Of a stretch of 64,000 nt of DNA, positions 1 to 23,603 are shown piece after piece. Each line of letters starts with the position of its first letter. The first letter of the stretch is position 1. The position numbers and the translations under genes were made by a program. Source of the stretch: Chrysomallon squamiferum (lineage: Eukaryota; Mollusca; Gastropoda; Neomphalida; Peltospiridae); NCBI GenBank assembly GCA_012295275.1, contig CM022676.1, positions 6,889,719 to 6,953,718 on the forward strand, in the 5' to 3' direction. The notes under the pieces were generated by a model. The model saw only the letters and a list, made by a program, of their open reading frames with translations, was not told where the DNA came from and did not search any database.

Positions 1-752
1 TGTATCTGTGTGTGTGTGTGTGTGTGTGTAAATGTGTTTCTGCCTATGTCTGTGTGTATTTGCGTGTTTATGTGTGTGTATTTAAGAGTTTCAATATAAC
101 AGTTCCTACCTGTCATTCTATTTCACCGGCCCGTTCAAAGTTAGCAGGAAATCCATTAAATATAACAACAAGATCTAACAACTGGAATTTAATTCATTCT
201 GTCTCTGTGCTCACTGAAAATTACAGTTTAGTTTTATTTTTGTCAAAATTATTATTATTATTTGTATTCCCAGATACAAGATCTTTATTTTTTACTTCCT
301 TGTTCAGTGGGTTGCGTGTTGTTTCTAAAAATAACTTCAGTCGACAAGGGACCGCGGTGAACAGAGACAGGATAAGGAAAGAATGTGTAATCGTTTGTTT
401 AATGTCACGTGAACAATTTAATATTGACTGTTACATTTTAGCAAATGTATATGGTTTGCGTGAATTAATACGAAAAGTACTGTTGTAACTGAACGGCTTA
501 ATTTTTATCTATAAGACGCAAGAGATGTTATGTAATTTATGTATATTCTCAAACCAGCCTTCGATAAACACTTACACATGCGCACTTACGATTCTCGCGG
601 ACTAAATAAACAGTACGAAGAAAATATAACAATAATACAATAATAAGGGAAATGAAAACAAAAAATAAACACACACACCCCCAGCAAAACAGAAATAAAA
701 CAAATACCAGAACAACAGCAAACAAATAATAATAGTATAAAAATAATAATAA

Positions 753-786
<34 letters not shown>

Positions 787-1021
787 AAATAAATATATAA
801 AATAATGTTAATATACTTGTTCATATACTTCTATTTGTTACTATATAATAAAACCGTTTCAACTTGAGAAAAAGGATGCATGGACGGGGAATGATTCTGA
901 ACATCATCTGAAATAGAATCTGGGATACTGAATATATTAATGTCAGAAACCTTTAATACGCATCTATCGAAGAACTGCGCAAGTATGTTTGACGTGTTCA
1001 TATTCTGAAAAAGATATACCA

Positions 1022-1075
<54 letters not shown>
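1022..1075. repeat. (AAT)n microsatellite
   Basis: About 18 uninterrupted AAT units. Confidence 0.95.
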
Positions 1076-1179
1076 CAGTATAACATTTCTAATAGGTTTG
1101 GAATCTGGTGAATTAATTTTTAATGTATTAATAGATATTTATTTGTGTTAGAAAACATTTTAATATAATCGGTAATCAT

Positions 1180-1345
1180 TTCTGAATTAATGCGAAAATA
1201 CCCGAAACGATTGGCTTCTGCTCCGAAATAAACCGTGCAAAAACGAGGATGTGTTTTGCCCACTGGCATTTAAAAATAACATGCACCGGACGTTTTGTAT
1301 CTTTATAATCAAAACAATGCGCATTTTGTAATGGCGCGCTGTTAA
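1180..1345. repeat. Duplicated block, copy A
   Basis: Shares long identical stretches with copy B at 2183-2350, including CGAAAATACCCGAAA, TCTGCTCCGAAATAAACC, AGGATGTGTTTTG and CATTTTGTAATG in the same order. The two copies are direct repeats about 1 kb apart and have diverged by substitutions and indels. Copy A is richer in CG dinucleotides than copy B. Confidence 0.8.
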
Positions 1346-1487
1346 TAAGAAATCCGGGTTGTCTTGAGTAAACGTCACAGAGTAAACACCATCGCATGCT
1401 TACAAAGTGGGAGGTGTAATAACAACTATATAATATGTGAATCAACTAAGATAGAGAAGTATGCACGTACTGTGGGCTGTTTCTTTG

Positions 1488-1490
<3 letters not shown>

Positions 1491-1551
<61 letters not shown>
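1491..1551. repeat. (GA)n microsatellite
   Basis: About 30 uninterrupted GA units; a purine-only tract that creates a false Arg-Glu open frame. Confidence 0.95.
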
Positions 1552-1555
<4 letters not shown>

Positions 1556-2182
1556 ATATATGAAGAGTAAAACATATTCATCCTGTTAATAAGTTAGTCA
1601 ATGCTTACTGACGTTTGATTAACTTCATTAAGGAAGTTTATTAGCCTAATTAGTCTGTATCCGTTTGTGCGAGTCTTTCATGGTTTACAAAATTATTCAG
1701 CTGCCTGAATTTTTCGGTATATACATATACGCTTATGCGCATGCATTTATTTTAAAGTAATTTTTGACTATTAAACAATATACGCTAAATGATGCTAAAG
1801 AGTTTGACAAGTCATCTGGGCATCCAATCAGAGAAAAGAACTTAATAAATTTGGTTGATTTATATTTAGATCGAATAAAGTGTTTATTTTAGGTTTCATC
1901 TGTGTTTACATATTCAAAATATCTTCCTTTCTCATAATATTTCTCAGTACTAGGTCTTATAGTTGAGTCTTTTTGGGCAAACAAAGAGTTGGCCCCGGGC
2001 GCACCGGACCTCTGCACGCCACTGATTTGACGTCAGTAGTGATAAATTCTATAAATAAATAATCGCTTGAAAAATTTAGTTTTACACCACATTTTAAATC
2101 ACTGCTTGTCTTTTAAACACATTAAAATATATTTTTCTTATTTTATTTTTGGTTGATGGAATCTCATTTAGATTAATATACA

Positions 2183-2350
2183 TCATTTCTTAATTAATAC
2201 GAAAATACCCGAAATGAATGGTGTCTGCTCCGAAATAAACCTTGGAAAAATTAGGATGTGTTTTGTGGAATGGTATTGCGAAAAGTTTGTAATGGGGTAA
2301 TCAAAAAAAAAAAAAAAACCCCAAAACACACATTTTGTAATGACAGTACT
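2183..2350. repeat. Duplicated block, copy B
   Basis: Second direct copy of the 1180-1345 block, interrupted near 2305-2320 by an A-rich run. Function unknown; it may be a dispersed repeat family member or a local duplication. Confidence 0.8.
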
Positions 2351-3722
2351 TTTTAATTAGTGTCACCTTTTTTCGGTTTAATCAATTTACTTTTTATTGA
2401 AAGATGACGAAATTTCGACTACACCCTTTTCCCGAAAACATACTTAAAGATTATTAAAAAAAAAAAAAAAAAAAAAAAATCATTAACGACAATAAATAAA
2501 TAAATATTTGAAAGTTATCTTTACACGTAAACTATACCAGTGGATTGCTATGGCAAAGAAAAATCATCAGTATTTGTTTTAATTTATTATTATTTTTATT
2601 GTCAGCGTCAGTGCATTGGATGAATGTGTGTGTAAAATTTGTTGCTGTTACTGATAAAAGTCATCTGTGCACCGTTTTCTACTCATAATTATTTATAATA
2701 ATAATAATAATTAATATAAATTTAAGAAACCAAAACAACAGAACTTAAAATAATTAATATTTATATAATTAGTGTTGTATCAAATTATTTTATTCTTTTT
2801 ATTTCATAGTATTAAGTTATATAAAGAGTTGTTTTTTTGTTTTTGTTCTAAATCTTAACTTTTTAAATTCCTTTTTGACTTTATTTTAATTCATTAATAT
2901 ATATATATATATATATAATGTTGTTTTTCTATGTCAATTTACACTTCACATCTTTTAAATGCAGTAAGCCGTGCAGTTAGTTCTAATTGGATAGTTGTAG
3001 TTTTTGATTTGCAAATAAAGGTGAAATCTACTTACACTGACACAGTCTTTGTTAATAAGGATTGTAACAGTATTATTACAACAACTATTGCATCGATAAT
3101 AATAATATAATAATGATGATCATCATAATAATTTTACTACTACTACTACTACTACCATTACTACTGCTGCTACTGCTATTGCTACCACTAAATATGTTAT
3201 GTTTAGGTTTATTATTTCTGGCTGATTGTTCTCAGAATACTATTATCTTCACCATTGTATGTTTGTTGTTTTATATAAAACAAACAACTTTGATATATAT
3301 ATATATTTATTTTCATTAAAATTTATTTGTTATGGCATGAATAGACTACAAGTTTAATGATGCTTCCAAATGGCAAACACAGATATCTTTAAACTGTACT
3401 CTTTTGTATTTCTGCTTTATTATTAATAAAGATTGGACAATAATAAAAAATAATAATAATTGTAAATAAAATAAAATAAAATGAAATTAAAAAAAAAATA
3501 AAAAATAAAAATAAATAAATAAAATAAAAAATAAAAATAAATAAATAAAACAAAAATTGCATGGATGCAGAATATATTAAAATATTTCTTCTAATCACCC
3601 AACACCAAAAGTACGCCTCAAAGTTATCCTTTATTCATTTTTAACATTTTTTACTTTATTATTATTATTATAAAAGACTGATCATCATAAGTCTTATATT
3701 TGATTAACAGGTTATAGGAAAA

Positions 3723-13793
<10,071 letters not shown>

Positions 13794-13873
13794 ATAGTCA
13801 TGTATCTAAAATAAGTCATTTATGAATATACGTAAACAACACTATATATGTATACACACACACACATATATAT

Positions 13874-14014
13874 GTAATCTGCAGTTATGAATATTCATAT
13901 ACAATCATCCTGTAATCTGTAGTTATGAATATTCATATATAACCATTTTGTAACCTGCAGTTATGAATATTTATATACAGCTATCTGTAACCTGCAAGTT
14001 ATGAATATTCATAA
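13874..14014 (+). repeat. Four tandem 38-bp repeats with a perfect palindrome in the SLC6 3' UTR
   Basis: Units start near 13874, 13912, 13950 and 13987 with TAA(T/C)CTG(C/T)A(A)GTTATG. Three of the four carry the 12-base palindrome ATGAATATTCAT; the other has one change. The array lies 80-220 bases after the stop codon and before the nearest AATAAA, so it would be transcribed. Confidence 0.85.
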
Positions 14015-14092
14015 GTCCTTTATTGCTTTGTAATCCATTTAAATTATATTCAGTACTATAAAGTTCTTAGATATTTTGATAAAAAAAAATAC

Positions 14093-14098
14093 AATAAA
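14093..14098 (+). terminator. Candidate polyadenylation signal, first SLC6 gene
   Basis: AATAAA about 300 bases after the stop codon. In such AT-rich DNA this motif is common, so the assignment rests on position only. Confidence 0.35.
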
Positions 14099-17000
14099 AA
14101 TTAAAAATATATATATATATATTAATTTATTATCATTATTTCTGTACAAATTTAATTCTAATCACCAGAAAATAAATAAGATAATATATACCGCTTTGTT
14201 AGTTTTTTTTTTTTTTTGTTTATTTTGGGTTTTTTATATAATGGTGCCAATGCTTAAATTGCTTGTTATCATGTCTATGGCTTTACAAAACTATGACAAG
14301 GATTGGCAAATTTTGATAGTAAAATACATATATCCACTAGATAAATAACACATCAACAAGAATGCAGTTTGAGTTATTTATTAATATACAGAACATACTT
14401 TGTAATAATATTAAATAAAATAAACGCAACTAAATTGTTTATGGTTTTCTGTAAATTTGAGTTTAAAAAACTAAAGACGGAGAATTGAGTTATTACATTA
14501 CTATACGAGTGCAACTGCCCGTTTCTCGTTTCCCGAACCAAAACTTTAAATCACTCAAACATCCAAAGTCTGTATATTAGATATTAGATTACTGCGGACA
14601 TTGCTGAATCAGAGAAAACTCGCTGTACCTTGGCCATTAATTAGTGAAACTTTAAAAGTTAAAAAAATCCTTTGAAAGTTCGTCATCATGTATTTGCCTG
14701 TGAAAGTTTATAACAGATGGTCAAGCAGATCTTTAATTGTTTGCATATAATAAAAGACAGTTTGTTTATCGATTATAATTTCTAATACAGATTTTGTAGA
14801 TTTTATTTAATATTAATTTTGTCGTCATTGTTTTTCTATTTTATATATACAGAATATATAATAATGAGTACGTTAATAAAACGTTATACCGAAGATAAAA
14901 ATTATCTGAAATTACGTGAACGAAACTAGATTTAGATCAACATCAGTATCTGCTCTTATATAAAAAAATAAAATAAAAAATAAAAATAAAAATAAAAATA
15001 AAACAATTCCTATGTGACAATGTCGAACGTATGTCATCACTTTCTACGAAACGTACGAAAGTTGAAAGGATAACTAACAGCGATCTGACGTTAACTTCTG
15101 TTCAAGTATTTAATAATAATAACAGTAACGTAGGTAATTTAACAATTTATATATATTTGTCAATAAAGATTTTTCAAATTTTTATGAGTTTCAATGGTAA
15201 TCTTAATAATAATAACAACGAAGAAAAACGTTAAAAATAGTTATAAGGGAGGTTACTGTGATTTAATTTTTTTTTTTTTTTTTTTGTCTCGCTTTGATTT
15301 TTGCAGGGTAAAAAGTTCATAAGAATGCTCTGTAATTGATTTTTAAAATTATTTATTATTTTTTTTATTATTATTATTTACACAGGTAATGATATTATTT
15401 TGAGGTCATAGGATAAACTTTTGTTTGCGCTATCTCTAATAAGTCAGATGATTATTACTATTTGAAATCTAGGTTTTGATAGTTTTCTGTTTTGTGTCGT
15501 CTGCGTTTGATGACGTGGATTTCCAAAACATTTCAAGAAAATAATTGTCTGCTTCTGTATGTGTAAATGTACTACATTTAATTTAATTTTGTCATTATTA
15601 TTATTTTTTTAAATAAATAAATAATAGAACAAACAAACAAACAAACAAATATAAAACGAATTAAAAACAAATAGTCTAAATAAATTAACATAATTCATGA
15701 ATGTAGGTATGTGAGAAAACTTTCAAAAATATTATTTTTCAAAAACATTAGGCCTATATATCATTAAAAAGAAAAAAAAAAAAAAAAAAAAAAAAGATAG
15801 AAAAACAAAAATGAATATTAAAATAACAACAAAATCTCTTTGATGGCATTGATGTGAAAAATTTACGAAATTTTACAAAATAAAATTTGAGTGTATTATC
15901 CTTCATAATCTTTGGAGAAACTGATTCGTTTCTGTCACATTGTAGCATCAACACTGAATATCATAGTTTTAATCCAATTATACAGTATTACTTTCTGATT
16001 CTCCGTTGTTTATCAGATATAACGTCAAAAATAAAAAAAAATAAAAAATACTCTGATGAGGCTGAATGTGTATAGTAAGCATGATCTATTTTGTTTTGGA
16101 AATTTTGTAAAAATTACGAAACCGAAACGCAAATTAGGGATCCGCCTTCAAGATAAGCAACAATTGGGAGACCAACATCAGTGGCGCACTCAAGTCTTTT
16201 GTCACATACCTAATGAATGCATGAAACACTTTAAATATTATTGAATGGCACATATTGTGTTGTAAATCGGCTTACCATTGTATATGAAGTGTTCTTTCAT
16301 TTTAAAACACTAAACATGAGAATGAACTATTGCAAAATTATATTTTGTAATGTTAAATACTAAATAAGTTATCTATTTGAATAATGCCTAACAAAATTAA
16401 ATCCTAACATTAAGGAATATAAAATGTTATATTATGTACATATAAGAGCATTATTTTACCCTTTAAATTGAGTCCATAATATGAAACTGTTAATAAAATA
16501 TCATTATGTAAAAGTTCTTTCAGAATCTATAAACATTTAAATGTATCAGTTATCATGAAATATTAATAATAAATAAATCAAAAAAGGAAAATAAGGTAAC
16601 ATATACAAGGATTAATATCTGGTTGTAAAAATATAGTATCTAATTTGAAATGTGTAAAATAATTATTGAAGATAATTACCAGAGCAGAGCTTTTATAATA
16701 ATTAGGTGTTTTTTTCTGAAAAATTAAGAATATCGTTCTTATTCCAAGCATCAATAATATTCATTACATTTAGCCACTAACACTCACACATATGCACAGA
16801 CACAGAAATGACCAATGAATTTCACAAGATTTATGTTAATCCATCAGAGTATCTGTTACTTAAACATTACAGATGTTGATTCAGACAATAAATTTAGAAG
16901 ATCTCACTGGTTTGAGAAGATATCCAGAAGTCAGATTTCAAAGTTGCCTGTACATCATTTCAATGGTTGAATCATCTGTTTCCACATACAAACTTGAAAG

Positions 17001-17639
17001 GTGACCAGTAATGATACAATCAGACAGACTTTCAACATGGTAAACAGTGCCACATTTGGAAGAAATAAGAAAATTCTTGACTCTCCTGTCAATGAAGACA
17101 TAGCTTAAAGATGTCATGGTTATTTTCAAGTTTTATTGTGTTTTTATATAGCATTTTATATAGAACTGCAGAATTGTCACATTTTTTATAGAAAATCTCA
17201 GCTATTTAATATTATTTACTGTTATATATAGAACCAACAGTGAATCACAGTTAGAATTTGTTTTTAAGAAGTCGTAATCATTCAAGATTGATATTTGATT
17301 AAATTCAAAATCATGAAGATATTTGCAGATTACTATATATTCATTATTTTTTTTTTTTTAGTATTTCAAATTCCAAGCTCTTCTCGGTAGCTGATATTTT
17401 ATCATACATTTCATCATCTTTACTGATGATGTATAACACTCATTTTGTTTTAATACAGACAAATCCTGTTAATATTAGGTCAGTATCTGTAAATTCAATA
17501 TTTATTATTTTGTACATTTATTTATTTCTGTTTTTGTTATTATTATATTAATTATTGTAGATCTTATTAGCATCATTGTCTTTTTTTTTAATCAGCCAGA
17601 TTTGGAATCTCTTGTTCTGTAATCAAAAAATATATTTTG

Positions 17640-18470
17640 TTGTACATCCACTTCATTTAATTTCTTCTCCTGTTACTACTACTATTAAAGTCATTACTGT
17701 TATCTTAATGTAGATATTATTTGTTCTTTTAATTTTAAAATTAGCTTCTTTTCATTCTATTTTTTGTTTTAAGATAATTTTTTAATGCTCTTATCCATCA
17801 TCGCTACACTGGCTTTCCTAGATTCATTTCAAAAGTTGTTTTACTTCAGTCAGTTCTAGTTGAATATACTTCAACATGGCTGCACTACATCTTCCTTTCA
17901 ATGATATCTTCTGGAAACCTGGTTTTAATATGTAAATGTTAAAATAATTTAATAAGAATAGTTTTGTTTTATTTCATTTCTTGTTTTTAAATGAAAATGT
18001 GTTATATTTTGCATCCATTTAATTTTTATTCTTCTTATTCTTGTTTTTTTTAAAATTATTATTATATTTTTATTATTATCATCATTGCCATCGTTTTAAT
18101 CATCACCATCCTTATTATAAATCATTATCATTATTTCTACATATCAGTTACACTGAACAAGCAATTTATATGTTGTTTCCATACTTGTAATACACATAAA
18201 CACAAAAAATATTTTATTGTATATCTACTTCTTTTAATTTCTATTGTCTTAATATAGATTTGTTCTCTTAATTTTAAAATCAGTTTCTTTTCTAATACTA
18301 CTATTACTATTACTAGTGCTGTTGGTATCTTAATATGGATATTATTTGCTCGTTTAATTTTAAAATCAGTTTGTGTTCTAATACTGCTACTATTACTCTT
18401 CCTACTGGTATCTTAATATAGGTATTCTTTTTTTAAATCAGTTTGTCTTCATTCTTAATTGTTTTTTTTT
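17640..18470. repeat. Imperfect local repeats (CTTAATTTTAAAATCAG family)
   Basis: Segments with TTTTAATTTTAAAAT(T/C)AG, TCTTAATATAGATATT and ACTACTATTACT recur near 17700, 18255, 18330 and 18400 in the same order, consistent with several rounds of tandem duplication. Confidence 0.65.
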
Positions 18471-18679
18471 TAGATATTTTTTTTTTAAACACTCATATCT
18501 AACATCTCATTTAGTGAATTTCCTGTACATATTTGAAGTTCAAAATGCCTGGTCTCCATCATCCTTTCTTCTCTGTAATTCAGATCTGTAATCATTAACA
18601 AATTTACAAAGTAAATATATGCTTTAACTAGACATGATTAAAAATAATAATAATAATCAAATAGGTTCAGTTACCTTAA

Positions 18680-19085
18680 TAAATAGAAAGATGTAGCTGT
18701 TTTAAATACCAAATTATATGGTTTTTCATCCTCTATATTATTTTATTTATGTTTGTTTTTGTTTTTTTAACCTCTCCATTGTAATGAATAGATTTATATG
18801 TAAAGTGTTACTGAATATTAAATCTTAAAATTTCTTGAGTCATATCCTTCCAAACAAACAAAAGGTAGTAACTGAATGTAAAAATAAATAGAGAGATGTA
18901 ACTCAGTTTTCATTATTAAATTAAATGGTTTTTCTTTTTCTATATTATTTTATTTATGCATGTGGGGTTTTTAATGTCTGCTTTGTAATGATTTGATTTA
19001 TATGTAATGTGTTATTGAATATTTAAATCCTAAAGTTTCTTCTGTCATACCATTTCTTATTAACAAAAGGGAACAACTGAATGTA
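18680..19085. repeat. Two tandem copies of a roughly 200-bp unit
   Basis: Copy 1 (about 18680-18885) and copy 2 (about 18886-19085) share, in order, ATAAATAGA(A/G)AGATGTA, ATGGTTTTTC, CTATATTATTTTATTTATG, GATTTATATGTAA and AACTGAATGTAAAAA. Confidence 0.8.
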
Positions 19086-19239
19086 AAAAAAAAAAAAATG
19101 AAAAAAATGTATTATATTTATTTATATTGATAATATGCTAACTTTAATCAGAATGAAGAGGAATGGAAAACATTCTTCCTTAGTAAATTACTGATTTTCT
19201 TGTATACTGTTTAATAATCATTCTAATTCAGGTAAAACA

Positions 19240-19660
19240 AGTTTCTGCTGGGGACTCTCTGCATTTAGTTTTGACTGTGTGGTAGAAAAAGTCTGTAATT
19301 CCAGAAAAAAACAGAAAGATATTGTGTACATATTGTTTCCTGGGACACTCACTGCATCAAAAGTTAGCCAGTGTGGCAGAAAAGATCTGTAATTCCAAGA
19401 AAAACAGGAAATGATATCTGTAATGATGTACATGTAAAAATGACAATGTACTAATTATCATGAATAAATAAATAAACATATAATAATGATCTGTATAAAA
19501 AATAATATTAGAAATTAATGTAATATGTTTTAGATATTTTAACTGATATGGAAGAAAAGGCATTTAATTCCAAGAAATTGTTGTGTATAATAATGTACAG
19601 CTAATAATATGATATACAAATGATCACTGATAAATAAATAAATATGTAATAACGATCTTG
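19240..19660. repeat. Tandem repeats around TCTGTAATTCCA
   Basis: Three related segments (near 19270, 19375 and 19550) carry GGCAGAAAAG- or GGAAGAAAAG-like sequence followed by TAATTCCA(A)GAAA and AATGATGTAC- or TAATGTAC-type sequence, then an AATAAATAAA tract. Confidence 0.65.
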
Positions 19661-20738
19661 CATTGTGGATGTTCTATGAATGGCATCAGTGAGTTTTGTG
19701 AGGATATCAACCATATTTCTGATTCAATGTTCAGTATTCATCTTTTGAAATGTGTTCATATGCATTCCAAACAATTCTGTATATCTGTCCTAGATACACA
19801 AATATTGTCTTAGACAAGTGGATTTGGGATAATCCAAGATAGATATTCTTGAACCTTCAGGCAATATTAAGCTGGTTTTAGATAGTTACTAGAAATTTTG
19901 TTTCATCTTCATTTGTATGTACATAGAAGTGTGATGTAGTTTTCATTCAAACTCAGCTGTTGCTGTTTATTATTTCTGATGTTATTTTTTATTATTTATT
20001 ATTATTGTTGTTGTAATTACAGTTGTTACTGTTAGTATATTATTACATTAATTTTTATTATTAATTATTATTTCAAAATTTTAGTGATAATACAAGATTT
20101 ATGGAATTTGTGAATTTGGTTGATTTTATATATTATTAACTATTTTATTATTACTATAACTATCAATACTACTATTACTACAACTATTTCTACTACTACA
20201 GCTGTTACTACTAGTACTATTACTACTATTAATATTTCAGAATTTTAGTTTTCTAACAAATTATAAAACAATTTACAGACAGAAGTTGGGTTTTTAGATA
20301 AGCACTGTGGAAGCAGTCGTCATAACCTGTCTTAAATTACCCATGAGCTGTTGGTTCACACGGCAACCAGAATAACTCAGAGACAAAAACTAAGTTTATT
20401 TCTTTGTTTGTTTTTTTTTTTAAAAAAAAAGAAAAAAAATTATATGTTGTGTTTCTTAGAGAAAAGTACAAATTAATATTTGTACTTTAGTTGTCATGGA
20501 TAGGCTGGAATAAAAGATAATCCATTGAATGGGATTGAACTTCTAACCTCTAGGTCCACTATATAAAATTTATGATTTTGAAAAAAAAAAAAGCATTATT
20601 TCATCTACTTATTATTATCAGAATTAAAAACATTTCAGTTATGTTAACATAGAAAGAAAACAATGATCAATTATTGTAGATGTGACATGTTCTGACATAT
20701 TTAACAAAGAAGAAATAAAAATAAAAGAATCAGTAAGA

Positions 20739-20744
20739 TTTATT
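20739..20744 (-). terminator. Candidate polyadenylation signal, second SLC6 gene
   Basis: TTTATT on the plus strand reads AATAAA on the gene strand, about 180 bases after the stop codon. Position-based call in AT-rich DNA. Confidence 0.35.
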
Positions 20745-20924
20745 TGTTCAAGCATATTAAAAAAACATGTGACAAGAAGTGGAAATTATCTGCCAAAAGA
20801 ATGACTCATGTCCAGAATATCTGGGATAGGGTTTAGTAGTCAGTCGGTTCAAATGTGCTTAAATCTGCAAAAGATTCAGTTACAACTGTCAATGACATCC
20901 TATAAAGCAGCCTAAAACACTGAA

Positions 20925-23102
20925 TCATTGAGTTGTTGTTTGTGAAGTTGTTGAAGTTTCTGTTATGGCTGCCTGTGAATCAATGGTCTCAGCAGTAGCT
21001 TCATCCAAATTAAAACGTTCTAAGCGGTTTTCAGGTAGCCTGGGTCCCCAGTCTTTTGTTGGTTTACTCATTTTCAGTATTACCTAAAAGGTATATAAAA
21101 AAAAAAAAATAATAAGTTCACATAGTCATGTGCTGGATTAGTCGATTTTTCTATTACCTAAATAGGGGAAGGTAAAAAAAGAAACATTAAATAAGCTTTA
21201 TACTTACAGGACCACAATCATCTGGTGAATTACTCTATTTCTCTATTACTTAAATTAGAAAAAAAAAAAAAAATTTAAATACGTTTTATACTTATAGACC
21301 CACAATCAAGTGCTGGATTACTATTTTTACTTGAATGACAATAATAATAATAATAATAATTTACTTTTTACACTTAAAGGGCTTCAGTCATGTTTTGAAT
21401 TACACTTTTATTATTAAAATATTTTATTATTAGCAAAAGGTTTAAACAAAATCACCTAGCACATATATAAAATATATTTATGCTTGATGTGCACTAACAG
21501 CCTCAAAAGAAAATTCTACAGAACCCCAAAACTGGAACTCCTATATTTAATAAACTTTATAAAGAAATACTGAATTTATCTTTTCAAAATAAGGTACCTA
21601 ATTTTCAAGAATGTAACGAGTGAATATTAATACTAACTTACCAGTTTTAATGGTTTGTTTGAAGATATATATTCTCTGAATACAGTGAATATAGCCACAC
21701 ATGGTACAATTAATATGGAGGTGACTGATATTAGCCATCCTAAACCGTCTGCCCAAATGGGAAAAATGACTTTCCCATATCTGGAACGTTTGAAATCTGC
21801 CCATGAGAAGACAAGTATGATCTGTTGAGAAAAAAGTAAGTTAAAAAAAAAAGAAGCTTGTAATAGAAATATAACTGAAAAAAGGCAGTAACAGAAATAC
21901 AACTGAAAAAATGTAGGAATAAAAATATAATTAAAAAAAAAAGGAACAGAAATAAAATTTAAAACTATAGGAATAAAAATATAATTTCAAAAATGTAGCA
22001 ATACAAATATAATTTTAAAAATGTAGGAACAGAAATATAACTAAAACAAAAACAGTATGACAGAAATATAACAGGAAAAATGTAATAGAAATGTAACTGA
22101 AAAATGTAACAAAATGTATAGAAAACAATTTAAAACATGAAAACAAAAATATATAAATAATTATAATATATATTTTTTAAATCTACATCACTGTCAAAAA
22201 TGTATAGCAGCAATTATTCTCAGTAATTTTATACACAAACTGACAGACATTTCTACTTACTATGAGTGAGATAGGAGAAATATACTTCCACAGAATTGTC
22301 CACACCTTCTGATCAGGTTGTTTCCTAAGCATTGAGCAAATATCTTTCAGAAATCTCTCAGAACCTATGTATATACAGATTAATCAGTCAAAGACTAAGA
22401 TGTTCTGATATTAAAAGATAAATGTCTAATTTTTAGGTTTCTTGGATAATTATATAATAATATTTCAGAGGAAATCAACTGTTTATCTATTCTTATCAGT
22501 TATTAGCAGTTTATATATATAATGAATTTTACAATGCCAGACTGCCAACAGTGATCTAAGAAAGCACTGAGAAAAATTAATTTTATGAAGTAAAAAGTAA
22601 CTAACTAAATAAATTAATAAATAAATAAACTAACAAATACATATATGTATATATCAATAAAAAAATAAAATCATTTAAAAAAAAAAAAACATTCCTGTAA
22701 TGCAAAGTAAGTATACATAAGAAAGGAATAATCTAAGACTTACCATAAACCCATGAAAGTACCAAACATTCAGTAATACCAATAAACAGCAAAGCATATG
22801 AGGCTGCATAATTGTCAAACAGCTGTAAAACATACATTCCTCCCTTCAAAAAAAAAAAATTTAAATAATGAAAAAATATATATATAATTACCGATAAAAA
22901 TTAAGGGAGAAAAAAATTAATTGATAATATAAAATCAGTTAATATACAGATGTATATTTTCCTTAAAAATAGATTTTTAATCATATTTAGAAAAATATGT
23001 AAAACTTCAGAACAAATTACATTAAATAGAGCACACAACCACACATACATGCACACACATACAAATACACAGATAGACAGATAAAAAGATATACTTACAT
23101 AA

Positions 23103-23143
<41 letters not shown>

Positions 23144-23561
23144 TTTAAATCTAATGAATCTGTATTTATTTGAGAAATGTTTTCTTGTATTCAACAGCTG
23201 AGTATCTGTACATTTAAAATGACTAACCCTTGTACAGAATAAGAGACCTATTGAGTAGCACATGGAGGCAATTCCGATCAAGAGATAGACACTGTTACTG
23301 GAATGTAACCTCTCTCGGAATATTTCTGGAAAACAGTCCACAAGTGTTGTGTGCACTGTGGTTACTGTAGCTAGCTGTAAGGAGAGAGTAGCTTTAGATA
23401 TAAAACAGTAACAATAATAACAATAACAATAAGAAGAAGAAGAGCAAAACAATCACAATGCAGAAAGAATATAAATAATAAATTTAACTATAATAATAAT
23501 AATAATAACAATATAAGTAATAATAATTATTATAATAATGACAATATAAGAAATAATAATA

Positions 23562-23603
<42 letters not shown>

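Larger units (their letters stand above)
1..3722. other. Upstream region of the first SLC6 gene
   Basis: No convincing protein-coding exon is seen. The stretch holds a TG microsatellite at the very start, AAT, GA, TA and poly-A tracts, a duplicated block of about 150 bp, and a short GC-rich island near 1990-2030 that looks unlike its surroundings. A TAACAG acceptor-like site ends at 3710, twelve bases before the transporter start codon, so the first SLC6 gene probably has an untranslated upstream exon somewhere here. I could not place that exon. Confidence 0.6.
14100..20738. other. Intergenic region between the convergent SLC6 genes
   Basis: No coding exon is supported on either strand. The region holds AT-rich unique sequence, poly-A/poly-T runs (for example 15777-15795), ATT triplets, and local duplications listed separately at 17640-18470, 18680-19085 and 19240-19660. 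Confidence 0.6.

Noticed and set aside
12-488. Open frame of 158 codons at the window start
   Set aside because: Begins in a TG microsatellite (Cys/Val string) and shows no domain or splice context.
549-824. Tyr/Leu/Phe-rich minus-strand frame
   Set aside because: Produced by AAAT and AAT repeats; no real composition of a membrane protein with loops.
1980-2035. GC-rich island before the first SLC6 gene
   Set aside because: Probably a fragment of a dispersed repeat, but no ends or second copy are visible, so no element is called.
15031-15234. 67-codon plus-strand frame between the SLC6 genes
   Set aside because: Asn runs from AAT repeats and no supporting splice sites or domain.
16938-17129. 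63-codon minus-strand frame with normal amino-acid composition
   Set aside because: Considered as an exon of an unknown gene, but no flanking exons, no recognisable domain and no second exon on either side; left as unsupported.
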